From an uncultured Rhodocyclaceae bacterium (lineage in GTDB: Bacteria; Pseudomonadota; Gammaproteobacteria; Burkholderiales; Rhodocyclaceae): a stretch of DNA of 64,000 nucleotides. The position numbers and the translations under genes were made by a program. The notes under the pieces were generated by a model. That model saw only the letters and a list, made by a program, of their open reading frames with translations, ran no database searches and had not been told where the DNA came from. Shown in pieces: positions 34,990 to 44,740 of the stretch (its first letter is position 1; every line of letters starts with the position of its first letter). The stretch covers positions 434,001-498,000 of the forward strand of contig OU015322.1 of the NCBI GenBank assembly GCA_907163225.1. The letters run 5' to 3'.

Positions 34990-36399
34990 TCAGTGTTGAC
35001 CGTGGCTGCCAGGCTTCCTGACCACGACCTCCTGGGATTGCGGTTTGCCCGCTGGGCGCATCGCGCCCTTGCCGGCATCGTGGCTGCGGGTTGCGGCCGC
35101 CACCGGTCCGGTCCATTCATAGGCTTGCGTTTTTTTTGGCTGTTTGTACCATCCCGGATCGCGATAGTCGCCTGGTTTCTGGTCGCGACGAACCTTGAGG
35201 ACGGAGAACATGCCCCCCATTTCAACCGCTCCATAAGGGCCTTGGCCGGTCATCATCGGCAGCGTGTTGTCGGGGATGGGCATTTCCATCTCGCCCATGT
35301 CGGCCATCCCGCGTTCCCCCATCACCATGTAGTCGGGTATCAAGTCCGTGATCTGCTTGACGACGCCTCGGTGATCAACGCCAATCATGGTCGGCACGTC
35401 GTGCCCCATGGCGTTCATCGTGTGATGACTTTTGTGGCAATGGAAAGCCCAGTCGCCTTCTTCGTCAGCGAGAAAATCAAGCTGCCGCATCTGGCCGACC
35501 GCCACGTCGGTGGTCACCTCGGGCCAACGCGAGCCGATTGGCGTCGGACCGCCATCAGTGCCACTGACGACAAATTCGTGTCCGTGCAGGTGCATGGGAT
35601 GATTGGTCATGGTCAGATTGCCGATCCGGATGCGGACCTTGTCTCCCTTGCGGACGTTTAGCGAATCGATCCCGGGGAATGACCTGCTATTCCAGGTCCA
35701 GAGGTTGAAATCGAGCATCGTGTTGACCTTGGGCGTGTAGCTGCCGGGGTCGATATCGTAGGCATTCAACAGGAAGCAGAAGTCGCGGTCGACAGTTTCG
35801 ATAAGCGGGTGGCGCTCTTTCGGGTGGGTCACCCAGAATCCCATCATGCCCATCGCCATCTGCGTCATCTCGTCAGCGTGCGGGTGATACATGAAAGTGC
35901 CGGGGCGACGCGCAACGAACTCGTAGACGAAGGTCTTGCCGACCGGAATCTGCTTTTGGTTGAGACCGCCCACGCCATCCATGCCGCTGGGCAGGCGCTG
36001 GCCGTGCCAGTGAATGGTCGTGTGCTCCGGCAGCCGGTTGGTCACAAAGATGCGTACCCGGTCGCCCTCGACTACTTCGATGGTCGGACCGGGGCTTTGT
36101 CCGTTGTAGCCCCACAGGTGAGCCTTCATGCCGGGCGCGATTTCGCGGACAACCGGTTCTGCAACCAAATGAAACTCCTTGATGCCGTTGTTCATGCGCC
36201 AAGGCAGGGTCCATCCGTTAAGGGTGACGACTGGATTGTAGGGACGGCCGTTGGGCGGAGTCAGTGGAGAGGCCGTGTCCGGGTTGTCCTTGGAGACCAG
36301 TTCGGGCAAGGCGGCAAGCGCGACGGAACTGACGGATGCAGCAGCCACGGCTCCGCCGGCCATGCCAAGGTTTCTGAAAAATTCGCGACGTGTGCTCAT
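34990..36399 (-). CDS. copA: Multicopper oxidase, CopA-type copper-resistance protein
   Basis: The product has 469 residues. The N terminus TRREFFRNLGMAGGAVAAAS is a Tat-type signal (twin Arg), consistent with export in folded form. The four copper-ligand motifs are present: TIHWHG, MYHPHADE, HPMHLHGHEF and HCHKSHHTMNAMGH. A Met-rich loop (MGERGMADMGEMEMPIPDN) lies near the active site, as in Cu(I)-oxidising enzymes. It probably converts Cu(I) to the less toxic Cu(II) in the periplasm. It stands 13 bases after the TolC-like gene. The start was taken at the internal Met before STRREF. Confidence 0.94.
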   Translation of the reverse strand: MSTRREFFRNLGMAGGAVAAASVSSVALAALPELVSKDNPDTASPLTPPNGRPYNPVVTLNGWTLPWRMNNGIKEFHLVAEPVVREIAPGMKAHLWGYNGQSPGPTIEVVEGDRVRIFVTNRLPEHTTIHWHGQRLPSGMDGVGGLNQKQIPVGKTFVYEFVARRPGTFMYHPHADEMTQMAMGMMGFWVTHPKERHPLIETVDRDFCFLLNAYDIDPGSYTPKVNTMLDFNLWTWNSRSFPGIDSLNVRKGDKVRIRIGNLTMTNHPMHLHGHEFVVSGTDGGPTPIGSRWPEVTTDVAVGQMRQLDFLADEEGDWAFHCHKSHHTMNAMGHDVPTMIGVDHRGVVKQITDLIPDYMVMGERGMADMGEMEMPIPDNTLPMMTGQGPYGAVEMGGMFSVLKVRRDQKPGDYRDPGWYKQPKKTQAYEWTGPVAAATRSHDAGKGAMRPAGKPQSQEVVVRKPGSHGQH

Positions 36400-36412
36400 G
36401 GTGGATCTCCCC

Positions 36413-37852
36413 TTAATGGTCGGCGCGGCCGGTGGCCGCAATGGTGGCTCGGGCCGATGCGTTCAACGACGGCTTGCCGATCATCGCCATCTCCAGATCG
36501 CCGCGAGCAATCCAGAAATCGCGCAAGGTTTCGATATAGCTGTTAACGCTGCCGATCTGCGTTCGGGCATCCGCGAGCAGATCGAAAACACCAATCAACA
36601 TGCCGTTGTAGCGGAGCATGTTCTCCTCAGAAATCCGCTTGTTAAGGGGAACCACCTCGTCGCGGAAATGACGGGCGATGTCGTAATTTGTCCGGTAGGC
36701 GTGATAAGCCTCACGAACCTCCGAGCGGGCATTGATTGCCGACTCGCCGGCACGCTCCACCGCCTGCATGTAAATCGATTCAGCCTTGGCCACCTTGGAA
36801 CCACCCAAATCGAAAATCGGCAATTCGAAGCTGATTTCGTAGCCCTTCTTGTAGCCGCTGTCGCGTGCGCCTTCGAGCACACGGGCCGGGCCGACTTCGA
36901 GGACGTTGATGAAGCGGGTCGCCTTGGACAGGCCAAGATTCTTCGCCAGCGCCTCGGTTTCGAGGCGAATTGCCTGCAGATCGAGGCGCTGATCGAGCGC
37001 GGCCTGTTCGATACCCGGCAATTCGTCGACCGTCTTGGGCAAATCGGGGAGTCGTTCTGGCAAGCGAATGGCGTTGCGGTCAGGCAGGCCCAGCACGCGA
37101 GCAAGACGTTCGCGTGCCGTGATTGCCGACTGCTCAGACCTGGCCAGGTTCAAGGCCGCGTCGGCATAGAACGCCTGCTCGCGAGTCTGGCGCAGTTTGC
37201 TGAAATTGCCCACCAACGCCATGCGCCGGGCCAGTTCTGCACCGGCCTCTGCGGCCTGCCTGACTTTACGTAGGTAGCGCACGGACTCTTCGGCGGCCAG
37301 CGCCGTGTAATAAGCTTGGCGAGTCTCGGCAGCCAGTCGGGCCACATCGACCACTGCCAGTTGCTGAGCCTGGGCGAATTTGCGTTTCTCCACCTCCACC
37401 GCCAGCGGCATGGTGATCAGGGCAAAGATGTTGAAGGTCAGGGCCTGTTCAATCTTGAACTCCCGGATGCCGTTCTCAGGTTTGCTGGCACGCAACATCG
37501 AAAAATGGGGATTGGGCAAACGCCCGGCCTGCACCAGTTCGGCCTCGCTGATGCCCAGATCGAAAAACGCCGCCTGCAAGCCGCGATTGTTGTAGAGCGC
37601 AAGCTGGATTGCGTCATCCGCCGTTAGCGGCTTGGCGAGCAGTTCGCCGACACGGGTTTGCAATGTCGTGCGTTCCGCATCGCTGCGCGCCCATTTGACG
37701 TCCTTGTCCAAACGCTCGAGGGTCGTTTGCTCGACACGGCCGAATCCGCCATCGTCCGAAAACGTGGCACAACCGGCCAAACCGAGAATGCCGATGGTGG
37801 CGACAAGAAGTTTTCCGCGACGCATCGGCAAAAAAGAGCGAGTAGAGGTCAT
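36413..37852 (-). CDS. TolC-family outer membrane lipoprotein of the copper operon
   Basis: The product has 479 residues. The lipobox LAGC at about 25-28 makes it a lipoprotein. The rest is a TolC-like coiled-coil barrel (GRLPNPHFSMLRASKPENGI, RVLGLPDRNAIRLPERLPDL). It sits between a small periplasmic gene and copA, so it may be the channel of a second copper pathway rather than of cusCBA, which has its own cusC. The start overlaps the upstream stop. Confidence 0.88.
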   Translation of the reverse strand: MTSTRSFLPMRRGKLLVATIGILGLAGCATFSDDGGFGRVEQTTLERLDKDVKWARSDAERTTLQTRVGELLAKPLTADDAIQLALYNNRGLQAAFFDLGISEAELVQAGRLPNPHFSMLRASKPENGIREFKIEQALTFNIFALITMPLAVEVEKRKFAQAQQLAVVDVARLAAETRQAYYTALAAEESVRYLRKVRQAAEAGAELARRMALVGNFSKLRQTREQAFYADAALNLARSEQSAITARERLARVLGLPDRNAIRLPERLPDLPKTVDELPGIEQAALDQRLDLQAIRLETEALAKNLGLSKATRFINVLEVGPARVLEGARDSGYKKGYEISFELPIFDLGGSKVAKAESIYMQAVERAGESAINARSEVREAYHAYRTNYDIARHFRDEVVPLNKRISEENMLRYNGMLIGVFDLLADARTQIGSVNSYIETLRDFWIARGDLEMAMIGKPSLNASARATIAATGRADH

Positions 37853-38133
37853 GGTTTGTCTCCGCTCGCCTGTGGAGTGCGTTCAGCGGGTTTTCCGTGC
37901 TCATGGGTTGGCTGTCCAGCCGCTTGGCCGGTTTCAAGATGTCCCATGTGTCCGCGCAGGCGCCCCATCTCGTCATTGACCTGACTCCAGTCATACAGCG
38001 TCTCATCCTTGAACGGTTTGTAATCCGCGAAAGCCGATTGGTAGGATGTTTCGGGTATCGCTTCCTTGGGCGGATGGGAATCGGCCCAGGCGGGTGTCGC
38101 GGCGAGCGCGATCGTTAACGCCATGATTTTCAT
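37849..38133 (-). CDS. Small exported protein, first gene of the copA operon
   Basis: The product has 94 residues with a short signal peptide (ending WADSHPPKEA) and a hydrophilic mature part including WSQVNDEMGRLRGHMGHLE and a His/Pro tail. The family is unknown, but such a protein is a common partner in front of TolC/copA in copper clusters. The divergent cusR gene begins 171 bases away with a shared CusR-type box between them. Confidence 0.75.
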   Translation of the reverse strand: MKIMALTIALAATPAWADSHPPKEAIPETSYQSAFADYKPFKDETLYDWSQVNDEMGRLRGHMGHLETGQAAGQPTHEHGKPAERTPQASGDKP

Positions 38134-38219
38134 GATGCCTCCATTGGGAATATGCGGAGTCTTTTGCTCCGATGATCGACATCATGCTTTCGCCAAACCA
38201 ACATCTTGCTGACTTGCGG

Positions 38220-38237
38220 ATTACATTTCCGTAATCT
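38220..38237. promoter_or_regulatory. CopR/CusR-type box between the copA operon and cusR
   Basis: GATTAC-ATTTCC-GTAATC is a perfect 6-6-6 dyad in the divergent promoter region, 87 bases from the minus-strand gene start and 67 bases from the cusR start. Its position allows control of both units, including autoregulation of the two-component system. Confidence 0.8.
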
Positions 38238-38303
38238 AGGCATTTGGCCTTTAAAAGCGACGGAAAATGCGCCATCAATAGCCAATGGTTGGCGGAGAGA
38301 GCG

Positions 38304-38981
38304 ATGAAAATTCTTGTAGTGGAAGACGAAACCAAAACCGGCACCTACCTCAAGCAGGGCTTGGTCGAGGCAGGCTTCGTCGTGGATTTGGCCGTCAACG
38401 GCCTCGACGGGCTGCATTTGGCGCTGACAGAGGCCTATGATCTGGCGATCCTCGACGTCATGCTCCCGGGTATCGACGGCTGGCAGGTGTTGCAAGGCAT
38501 TCGCCGGGCCGGCAAGGAAATGCCGGTGCTGTTTCTGACGGCACGCGACCAGGTGGAAGATCGGGTTAAAGGATTTGAACTGGGAGCAGATGATTATCTG
38601 GTCAAGCCCTTTGCGTTTTCTGAACTGTTGGCTCGCGTCAGATCTCTTTTGCGTCGTGGCGGAAAAGCCAAGGAATCCGAGATTCTGCGCGCAGCCGACC
38701 TCGAACTCGACTTGCTGCGCCGCCGCGTCAATCGGGCCGGGAAACGGATTGACCTGACCGCCAAGGAGTTTGCCTTGCTCGAACTGTTGCTGCGCCGTCA
38801 GGGTGAGGTGTTGCCACGCTCATTGATAGCCTCTCAGGTCTGGGACATGAATTTCGACAGCGACACGAACGTCATCGAGGTCGCGATCAAGCGCCTGCGG
38901 GTCAAGATTGACGACGGGTTCGAACCCAAGTTGATTCGTACGGTGCGTGGCATGGGCTATGTTCTGGAGATTACCGATTGA
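38304..38981 (+). CDS. cusR: CusR/CopR-type response regulator
   Basis: The product has 225 residues of the OmpR family. The receiver domain begins [20 protein letters not shown]; the phospho-acceptor Asp is in [10 protein letters not shown] and the switch Lys in DYLVKPFAF. The C-terminal winged helix ends with [14 protein letters not shown] and VRGMGYVLE. The start is the Met before KILVVED. The sensor gene overlaps the stop. It likely binds the GATTAC dyads found here and senses copper or silver. Confidence 0.93.
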   Translation: MKILVVEDETKTGTYLKQGLVEAGFVVDLAVNGLDGLHLALTEAYDLAILDVMLPGIDGWQVLQGIRRAGKEMPVLFLTARDQVEDRVKGFELGADDYLVKPFAFSELLARVRSLLRRGGKAKESEILRAADLELDLLRRRVNRAGKRIDLTAKEFALLELLLRRQGEVLPRSLIASQVWDMNFDSDTNVIEVAIKRLRVKIDDGFEPKLIRTVRGMGYVLEITD

Positions 38982-40381
38982 CCCCGACTCGCGGCCCTTC
39001 ACTGACGCTTCGCCTGACCCTGCTGTTTGCGCTGGCCTCGGCCTTTGTGCTGTTCCTGCTCGGCCTGCTGATTGGCAATGCGGTTGAGCGCCACTTCGAA
39101 GAGCAGGATTTGGATGTGCTGACCGGCAAAATGCAGTTGGCGAGGCATATCCTGGAACGAAAACCAGATAGTCAGCCGAAAGAGACGCTGACCCAGCAAT
39201 TGGACGATGCGTTAACGGGGCATCACGGGCTGATCGTTGCTGTCTATGACCAGAATGGCAAAACGCTGTATGCCAACGAATCCATGGTCTTTCCGCAGGA
39301 TCTACTAAGCATTGGCGCGACACCAAAGCGCGAGCAGCCCGTCAAATGGAGCAGTAACGACGACCAGCCATGGCGGGGGATTTCCTCGATGGTCAAGTTT
39401 GGCACCGATGGCGGCGGTAGTTACACCGTGGCAATTGCCACCGAAATTACCCATCACGAACACTTCATGACTTCCTTCCGGCAGACCTTGTGGGGGTTCA
39501 TGAGCTTGGCAACCCTGGCGATGGGATTGCTCGGCTGGTTTGTCGTCCGGAGCGGCCTGTTGCCTTTACTGGCCATTAAGCGGCAGGCGGCCGAGATCAC
39601 CGCCAATCGCCTGCATACCCGCTTGCCGGTCGAAGCCATCCCCCGCGAATTGGCGGATCTGGCTGACACACTGAATGGCATGCTTTCGCGCTTGGAAGAA
39701 TCCTTTCAGCGCCTGTCGGATTTTTCATCGGACTTGGCCCATGAGTTGCGAACGCCGGTCAGCAATCTGTTGACCCAGACCCAGGTCACGCTCTCGAAAG
39801 CACGCTCGGCGGACGACTATAGGGACATCCTGGCGTCGAATGCGGAAGAGTTCGAGCGCCTGTCGCGTACCATTTCCGACATGCTCTTTCTGGCCAAGGC
39901 CGACAACAACCAAATCATCCCGAACCAGGAGCCGATCAATCTCGCCGAGGAAATCGGCGATTTGCTGGAATATTACGACGTGCTTGCCGAAGAGAAGTCG
40001 GTTGCCTTGTCACTCTCTGGTGACGGCCAAATCGTCGGAGACCGATTGATGCTGCGCCGTGCAGTCAGCAATCTGCTCTCAAATGCACTGCGGCACACGC
40101 CGAACGAGGGCAAAGTTACCGTTCGAGTCGAAAAAAACAGTGAAGGCAGGATTCTAGTCTCCGTCGAGAACACAGGGAGCGACATCCCGGCCGAACATTT
40201 ACCTCGTCTGTTCGATCGTTTCTACCGTGTCGACAGTTCGCGCCTGCGCACGACAGAAAATTCAGGCTTAGGGCTCGCAATAACCCAATCTATTGTGTTC
40301 GCTCACGGCGGGGATATGGGTGTCAATTCGGAAGACGGAAAAACACGCTTCACACTCTCTTTACCCTGTATCCATCAGTAG
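38978..40381 (+). CDS. cusS: CusS/CopS-type membrane sensor histidine kinase
   Basis: The product has 467 residues. Two membrane helices (about 10-30 and 162-185) enclose a periplasmic sensor region with [25 protein letters not shown] domain follows, then the dimerisation helix with the phospho-His in [12 protein letters not shown], and an ATP-binding domain with SNALRHTP and ENSGLGLAI. The start is TTG, overlapping the cusR stop by four bases (TTGA). It should sense periplasmic copper or silver. Confidence 0.92.
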   Translation: MTPTRGPSLTLRLTLLFALASAFVLFLLGLLIGNAVERHFEEQDLDVLTGKMQLARHILERKPDSQPKETLTQQLDDALTGHHGLIVAVYDQNGKTLYANESMVFPQDLLSIGATPKREQPVKWSSNDDQPWRGISSMVKFGTDGGGSYTVAIATEITHHEHFMTSFRQTLWGFMSLATLAMGLLGWFVVRSGLLPLLAIKRQAAEITANRLHTRLPVEAIPRELADLADTLNGMLSRLEESFQRLSDFSSDLAHELRTPVSNLLTQTQVTLSKARSADDYRDILASNAEEFERLSRTISDMLFLAKADNNQIIPNQEPINLAEEIGDLLEYYDVLAEEKSVALSLSGDGQIVGDRLMLRRAVSNLLSNALRHTPNEGKVTVRVEKNSEGRILVSVENTGSDIPAEHLPRLFDRFYRVDSSRLRTTENSGLGLAITQSIVFAHGGDMGVNSEDGKTRFTLSLPCIHQ

Positions 40382-40404
40382 TCTTTGGATACTCTGAAAA
40401 GACG

Positions 40405-41688
40405 ATGATGAGCCAGGTCGATCTCTACCTCGATGCTGCCGAGCGGACCAACACCCGGCGCAGCTATGCCTCGGCCATCCGCCATTTTGAGATCGAGTGG
40501 CACGGTCTGCTACCGGCAACGATCGATTCGATCGCTCGGTATCTGGCCGAACACGCCGAATCCTTATCCCTGAACACGCTCAAGCATCGCCTGGCCGCAT
40601 TGTCGCGCTGGCACCAGGAGCACGGTTTCCCCGACCCGACCAAGGCCGCCAAGATCCGCCAAGTTCTTAAAGGCATCCGGGCGCTGCATCCGGCCCAGGA
40701 GAAGCGCGCCAAGCCGTTGGAACTGGACATCCTGCAACAGACCAGTGACTGGCTGGTGCAGGCGACGGCCGGCGCCGTTGTCCGGGGCGATGCCGGCAGC
40801 GCGCTACGACATACCCGAGACCGCGCCCTTGCACTGCTGGGGTTCTGGCGGGGATTCCGATCCGATGAATTGGCCAGTCTGTGCATCGAGTTCATCGAGA
40901 TCAAGCCTGGCGAGGGCATGACTTGCTATCTCCCGCGGAGCAAAGGAGATCGCCAACTGGAAGGGCGAAAGTTCTCCTGCCCGGCACTCTCCCGCCTGTG
41001 CCCCGTGGAGGCAGTCGAGGATTGGCTGGCCTTGTCCAAACTCAAGGATGGTCCGCTCTTTCGCAAAATTGACCGCTGGGGTCATCTCTCAGAAACCGGC
41101 CTTCTCCCCGGAAGCATCATTCCCATGCTTCGCCAGTTCCTTGCGCAAGCGGGAATCGCCGATGCCGAAGCGTTCAGCAGCCACTCCCTACGCCGGGGAT
41201 TTGCCCAGTGGGCAGGTTCGAGCGGGTGGGATATCCGGGAGTTGATGACCTACGTCGGCTGGCGCGACATTAAAGCCGCAATGCGCTATTTGGACGGGAT
41301 TGATGTTGGTCTCAAGGCGCGCTTCGAGCAGGGTTTGGATCGTGCTTTGCCGGAGCCGGCAAAGCAGACGCCGCAACTGCCGGCCATTCCGGAAGTGGCA
41401 CAGACGATCATCGAGGTATCGATCCAGCTATCTTCGTTCAACGGCAGCAGCCGGAAAGAAGCCAGTGCGTTACGCGACATGCTGGATACCGGTCTCGCCC
41501 GTTTTCAGGCGCAGCAAGTTGACAGCGATCACGGCCTATATCAGCTATCCATCCCGACACCATCGGCCGATATCCTGGACGATCATCTATACGCTTTGCT
41601 GGATGAACTCCACCGCATTGCCGATGCCAAGGAATGTTTTCTGGAGGCAGTTTGCCGCGATCCATCAAGCGGCAAGCATTGGGATTGA
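40405..41688 (+). CDS. Tyrosine recombinase of the Tn3-family transposon (TnpI/TnpS-like)
   Basis: The product has 427 residues. The catalytic residues of the tyrosine recombinase family can be placed at R152 (GFRSDEL), H260-x2-R263 (SSHSLRRGF) and Y295 (AMRYLDG). The N-terminal part is a SAM-like core-binding domain; about 100 residues after the Tyr form a family-specific tail. It directly precedes tnpA (9 bases) and would resolve cointegrates formed by replicative transposition, in place of a serine resolvase. Tn4651 TnpS and Tn4430 TnpI are analogues. Confidence 0.88.
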   Translation: MMSQVDLYLDAAERTNTRRSYASAIRHFEIEWHGLLPATIDSIARYLAEHAESLSLNTLKHRLAALSRWHQEHGFPDPTKAAKIRQVLKGIRALHPAQEKRAKPLELDILQQTSDWLVQATAGAVVRGDAGSALRHTRDRALALLGFWRGFRSDELASLCIEFIEIKPGEGMTCYLPRSKGDRQLEGRKFSCPALSRLCPVEAVEDWLALSKLKDGPLFRKIDRWGHLSETGLLPGSIIPMLRQFLAQAGIADAEAFSSHSLRRGFAQWAGSSGWDIRELMTYVGWRDIKAAMRYLDGIDVGLKARFEQGLDRALPEPAKQTPQLPAIPEVAQTIIEVSIQLSSFNGSSRKEASALRDMLDTGLARFQAQQVDSDHGLYQLSIPTPSADILDDHLYALLDELHRIADAKECFLEAVCRDPSSGKHWD

Positions 41689-41697
41689 TCCAGTAGC

Positions 41698-44694
41698 ATG
41701 ACCCAACTTCACGAGACCGCGTATCCCCGCTTGAATGCGGACCCTTCCGCGCAGGATCTTGAAGAGGTCTACACCCTGACGCCGGATGAAATTGCCTTCA
41801 TCGACCAGATCGTCAAACGACCAACGGCACGCACGGTGGCTTTTCTCTACCTGAAGCTTTTTCAGCGACTGGGCTACTTCATCCGTATCAAGGATGTGCC
41901 GACCGTCATCCGGCAGCACATTGTGGCCCAAACGGGATTTGCACGCCCCCCGAGGCTCGACGAGTTGTTGCAGTTCGACCGCTCAACCGGCCGCGAGCGG
42001 ATGGTCGAATCGTTACGCCGCTTCCTGGATGTCCGCCCGCTAAATCCGGAGGGTCGTGCCTGGCTCCAGCACATTGCCGAGACGGCCGCCGACAATCGCC
42101 ACGTTGTGGCCGATATTATCAACGTGATGCTGGAGGAACTGGTCCATCACCGCTATGAGTTGCCCGGCTTCACGGTTTTGGATCGATTGGCGATCCAGGC
42201 CCGCGAAAAGATTCACGAGGTGCATTTCGCGGGTATCGCCAACCAACTCGATACCAAGGTCAAGGAACGGATCGACACCCTGTTCAAGGTCAGTAAGGAT
42301 GAAGCTGTTACGACTTGGAACATGCTCAAGCGGGAACCGAAAAAGCCCACCAACAAGGAAACCCGCTCCTACCTCCAACATATCCGGCGCTTGCAATTGC
42401 TGGTTGAGCAATTGCCCCAACCAGACATTCCCGTCCCCAAACTCAAGCAGTATCGCTATATCGCTCGCTCCCTGAATGCCAGCGAAATGGCGGAACTGAA
42501 ACCGCAGAAGCGTTACGCGCTGGCGGTCATTTATATCCGCGCGCAGTTTGCGCAGACCCTCGACGATGCAGCCGATCTGTTCGTCCGCATGCTCCAGAAC
42601 CTGGACAATCAGGCACGTACCAAGTTGGGTGAGTACCAGCAAGAACACTTGCAGCGAACAGATCGTCTGATCGGGCAGTTGAAGGAGGTGTTGCTGGCAT
42701 ATCAGATCAACGGAACCGACCATCAGCGCGTGGAGGCCATCGGCTCCAGTCTGATCGCCGACGTCGATGACTTGGTGGCCATCTGCGACGAACACATGGC
42801 CTATGCCGGTCGCAATTACCTGCCGTTCCTCATCCAACCCTACAAGGCAGTGCGCGCCCAATTACTCAACTGCATCGAAATCATCAATCCGCAGAGCAGC
42901 AGCGAGGACGATACCTTGATCCGGATGATGAAGGCGTTGCAGGCACTGCGCAGTACGCGGCACGAGATCGTGCCGATTTCGCTAGTCGAACTGGAACCAG
43001 AGCGCGATCTCCAGTGGTTGCCCGCCGCCTGGCGAAAACTGGTTGTTACTGAACGTTCCGACGGACGAGTCGCCACCATCAATCGCCGCTACTTTGAATT
43101 GGCAGTCATGTACGCCATCCGCGACGAATTGAAATCAGGCGACCTTTTCATCCAACATGGTGAGCGCTACGACGATTATCGCGAACAGTTGGTTGACGAT
43201 GAAACCCTGAATCGTGAACTGGCCGACTATGGCCAGGTAACGGGCGTTGAAACCGATCCCAAGACCTTTACCCAGGCATTGAAATCCGTCTTGCTGGAAA
43301 CAGCCGAAGCCGTTGATGCCGAGTTCCCGGAAAATGCCTACGCCGAGATTGTCGATGGTCGGTTGATCCTGAAAAAACCACCGGCGAGCGAATTGCCGCC
43401 CGGCATCCGCCAGATTGATCATCTGATTACCGAGCACATGGAGAACGTCAGCATTGTCGATGTGCTAATCGATACCGAGCGCTGGCTGCAAATGCATAAG
43501 CTGTTCCGACCCATGATGGGAACCGAAAGCCGGATCGAGGAATTGCGCCCACGGGTGATCAGCACCTTGTTCTGTTACGGCTGCAACCTCGGTCCGACCC
43601 AGACGGCGCGGTCGATTCGCGGAATGAGCCGCAAACAAGTTGCCTGGCTCAATATCAAATACATGACCGAAGAGTCGCTGGAACAAGCCATCGTCAAGGT
43701 GATCAATGCCTACAACAAGTTCGAATTGCCCGGATACTGGGGTTCGGGAAAACATGCCTCAGCCGATGGCACGAAATGGAATCTCTACGAGCAGAACCTG
43801 ATTTCCGAGCACCACATTCGCTATGGTGGCTATGGCGGCATCGGTTATTACCACGTTTCCGACAAGTTTATCGCCTTGTTCAGTCACTTCATTTCCTGCG
43901 GCACTTACGAAGGGACGCACATCCTCGACGGACTGATGTCCAATACCTCGGATATCCGACCGGACACCATCCATGGCGATACGCAGGCCCAGAGCTATAC
44001 GGTCTTCGCTTTGTCGCATCTGCTTGGAATCAAGCTGATGCCCCGGATACGGGGCATCAAGGATCTGGTGTTCCATCGCCCGGATAGTGACAAGAAATTT
44101 GCACACATCGAGGGCCTATTCACGGACGTTATCAACTGGCAAATGATCGAAACCCATTTGCCGGACATGCTGCGCGTGGCTATTTCCATCAAGCTCGGAA
44201 AAATCTCAGCATCCGCCATCCTGCGCCGCCTGGGCACCTACAGCCGCAAGAACAAACTGTATTTCGCCTTTAAGGAATTGGGCAAGGTCATCCGAACCAT
44301 GTTCTTGCTGAAATACGTCGGTAGCGTCGAACTACGCCGACTCATCCATGCCGAAACCAACAAGTCGGAGCAGTTCAATGGCTTCGCCAAGAAAATATTC
44401 TTTGGCGGAGAAGGGGAGATCGCCGAGAACCTACGCCATGAACAACGCAAGGTGATTAAGTACAACCATCTCGTCGCCAACATGGTCATCCTGCACAACG
44501 TGGTGGGAATGAGCCGGGTGTTGAAGCAACTACAGGCCGAGGGCGTGCTAGTCAATCAGGAAATACTGGCTGGGTTGGCACCATACCGCCTAGAACACAT
44601 CAATCGCTTTGGCGACTATGTTCTGGATTTCCGGCGGAAGGTTGAGGTGTTGGCGGATGGTTTTCGGATTCTCGACAACAAATCAGATGTTTAA
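41698..44694 (+). CDS. tnpA: Tn3-family transposase TnpA
   Basis: The product has 998 residues, the normal length for the family. It catalyses replicative transposition at the 33-bp ends. The DDE triad can be placed at D690 (SADGTKWN), D761 (TIHGDTQAQ) and E891 (NKSEQFNGF). The N-terminal half contains the DNA-binding and scaffold domains. It ends 8 bases before the right inverted repeat. It is intact, so the transposon may still be active. Confidence 0.96.
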   Translation: MTQLHETAYPRLNADPSAQDLEEVYTLTPDEIAFIDQIVKRPTARTVAFLYLKLFQRLGYFIRIKDVPTVIRQHIVAQTGFARPPRLDELLQFDRSTGRERMVESLRRFLDVRPLNPEGRAWLQHIAETAADNRHVVADIINVMLEELVHHRYELPGFTVLDRLAIQAREKIHEVHFAGIANQLDTKVKERIDTLFKVSKDEAVTTWNMLKREPKKPTNKETRSYLQHIRRLQLLVEQLPQPDIPVPKLKQYRYIARSLNASEMAELKPQKRYALAVIYIRAQFAQTLDDAADLFVRMLQNLDNQARTKLGEYQQEHLQRTDRLIGQLKEVLLAYQINGTDHQRVEAIGSSLIADVDDLVAICDEHMAYAGRNYLPFLIQPYKAVRAQLLNCIEIINPQSSSEDDTLIRMMKALQALRSTRHEIVPISLVELEPERDLQWLPAAWRKLVVTERSDGRVATINRRYFELAVMYAIRDELKSGDLFIQHGERYDDYREQLVDDETLNRELADYGQVTGVETDPKTFTQALKSVLLETAEAVDAEFPENAYAEIVDGRLILKKPPASELPPGIRQIDHLITEHMENVSIVDVLIDTERWLQMHKLFRPMMGTESRIEELRPRVISTLFCYGCNLGPTQTARSIRGMSRKQVAWLNIKYMTEESLEQAIVKVINAYNKFELPGYWGSGKHASADGTKWNLYEQNLISEHHIRYGGYGGIGYYHVSDKFIALFSHFISCGTYEGTHILDGLMSNTSDIRPDTIHGDTQAQSYTVFALSHLLGIKLMPRIRGIKDLVFHRPDSDKKFAHIEGLFTDVINWQMIETHLPDMLRVAISIKLGKISASAILRRLGTYSRKNKLYFAFKELGKVIRTMFLLKYVGSVELRRLIHAETNKSEQFNGFAKKIFFGGEGEIAENLRHEQRKVIKYNHLVANMVILHNVVGMSRVLKQLQAEGVLVNQEILAGLAPYRLEHINRFGDYVLDFRRKVEVLADGFRILDNKSDV

Positions 44695-44702
44695 AGCAGA
44701 AA

Positions 44703-44735
44703 CGGGGAATTTTTCATGATTCCCGGCCGACCCTC
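44703..44735 (-). repeat. Right terminal inverted repeat (IRR)
   Basis: On the minus strand it starts GAGGGTCGGCCGGGAATCAT and ends AATTCCCCG. It differs from the left end at one base (C for A at position 10). Transcription of the interrupted phage gene reads into it and adds 14 foreign codons before a stop. Confidence 0.95.
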
Positions 44736-44740
44736 TACAC
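44736..44740. repeat. Right copy of the 5-bp target-site duplication (TACAC)
   Basis: It repeats the TACAC at 9295-9299. The two copies and the in-frame restoration of the phage gene show a simple insertion without loss of target DNA. Confidence 0.93.

Larger units (their letters stand above)
9300..44735. mobile_element. Tn3-family metal-resistance transposon, 35.4 kb
   Basis: The ends are 33-bp inverted repeats with one mismatch, flanked by TACAC on both sides. It encodes a Tn3-family transposase and a tyrosine recombinase at the right end and a KfrA/TnpT-like protein at the left end. The cargo between them is devoted to copper, silver, cadmium, zinc and cobalt handling. The use of a tyrosine recombinase with a separate KfrA-like protein recalls the TnpS/TnpT cointegrate-resolution type of Tn4651 relatives rather than a serine resolvase. 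It inserted into a phage gene, so it arrived after the prophage. Confidence 0.93.
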
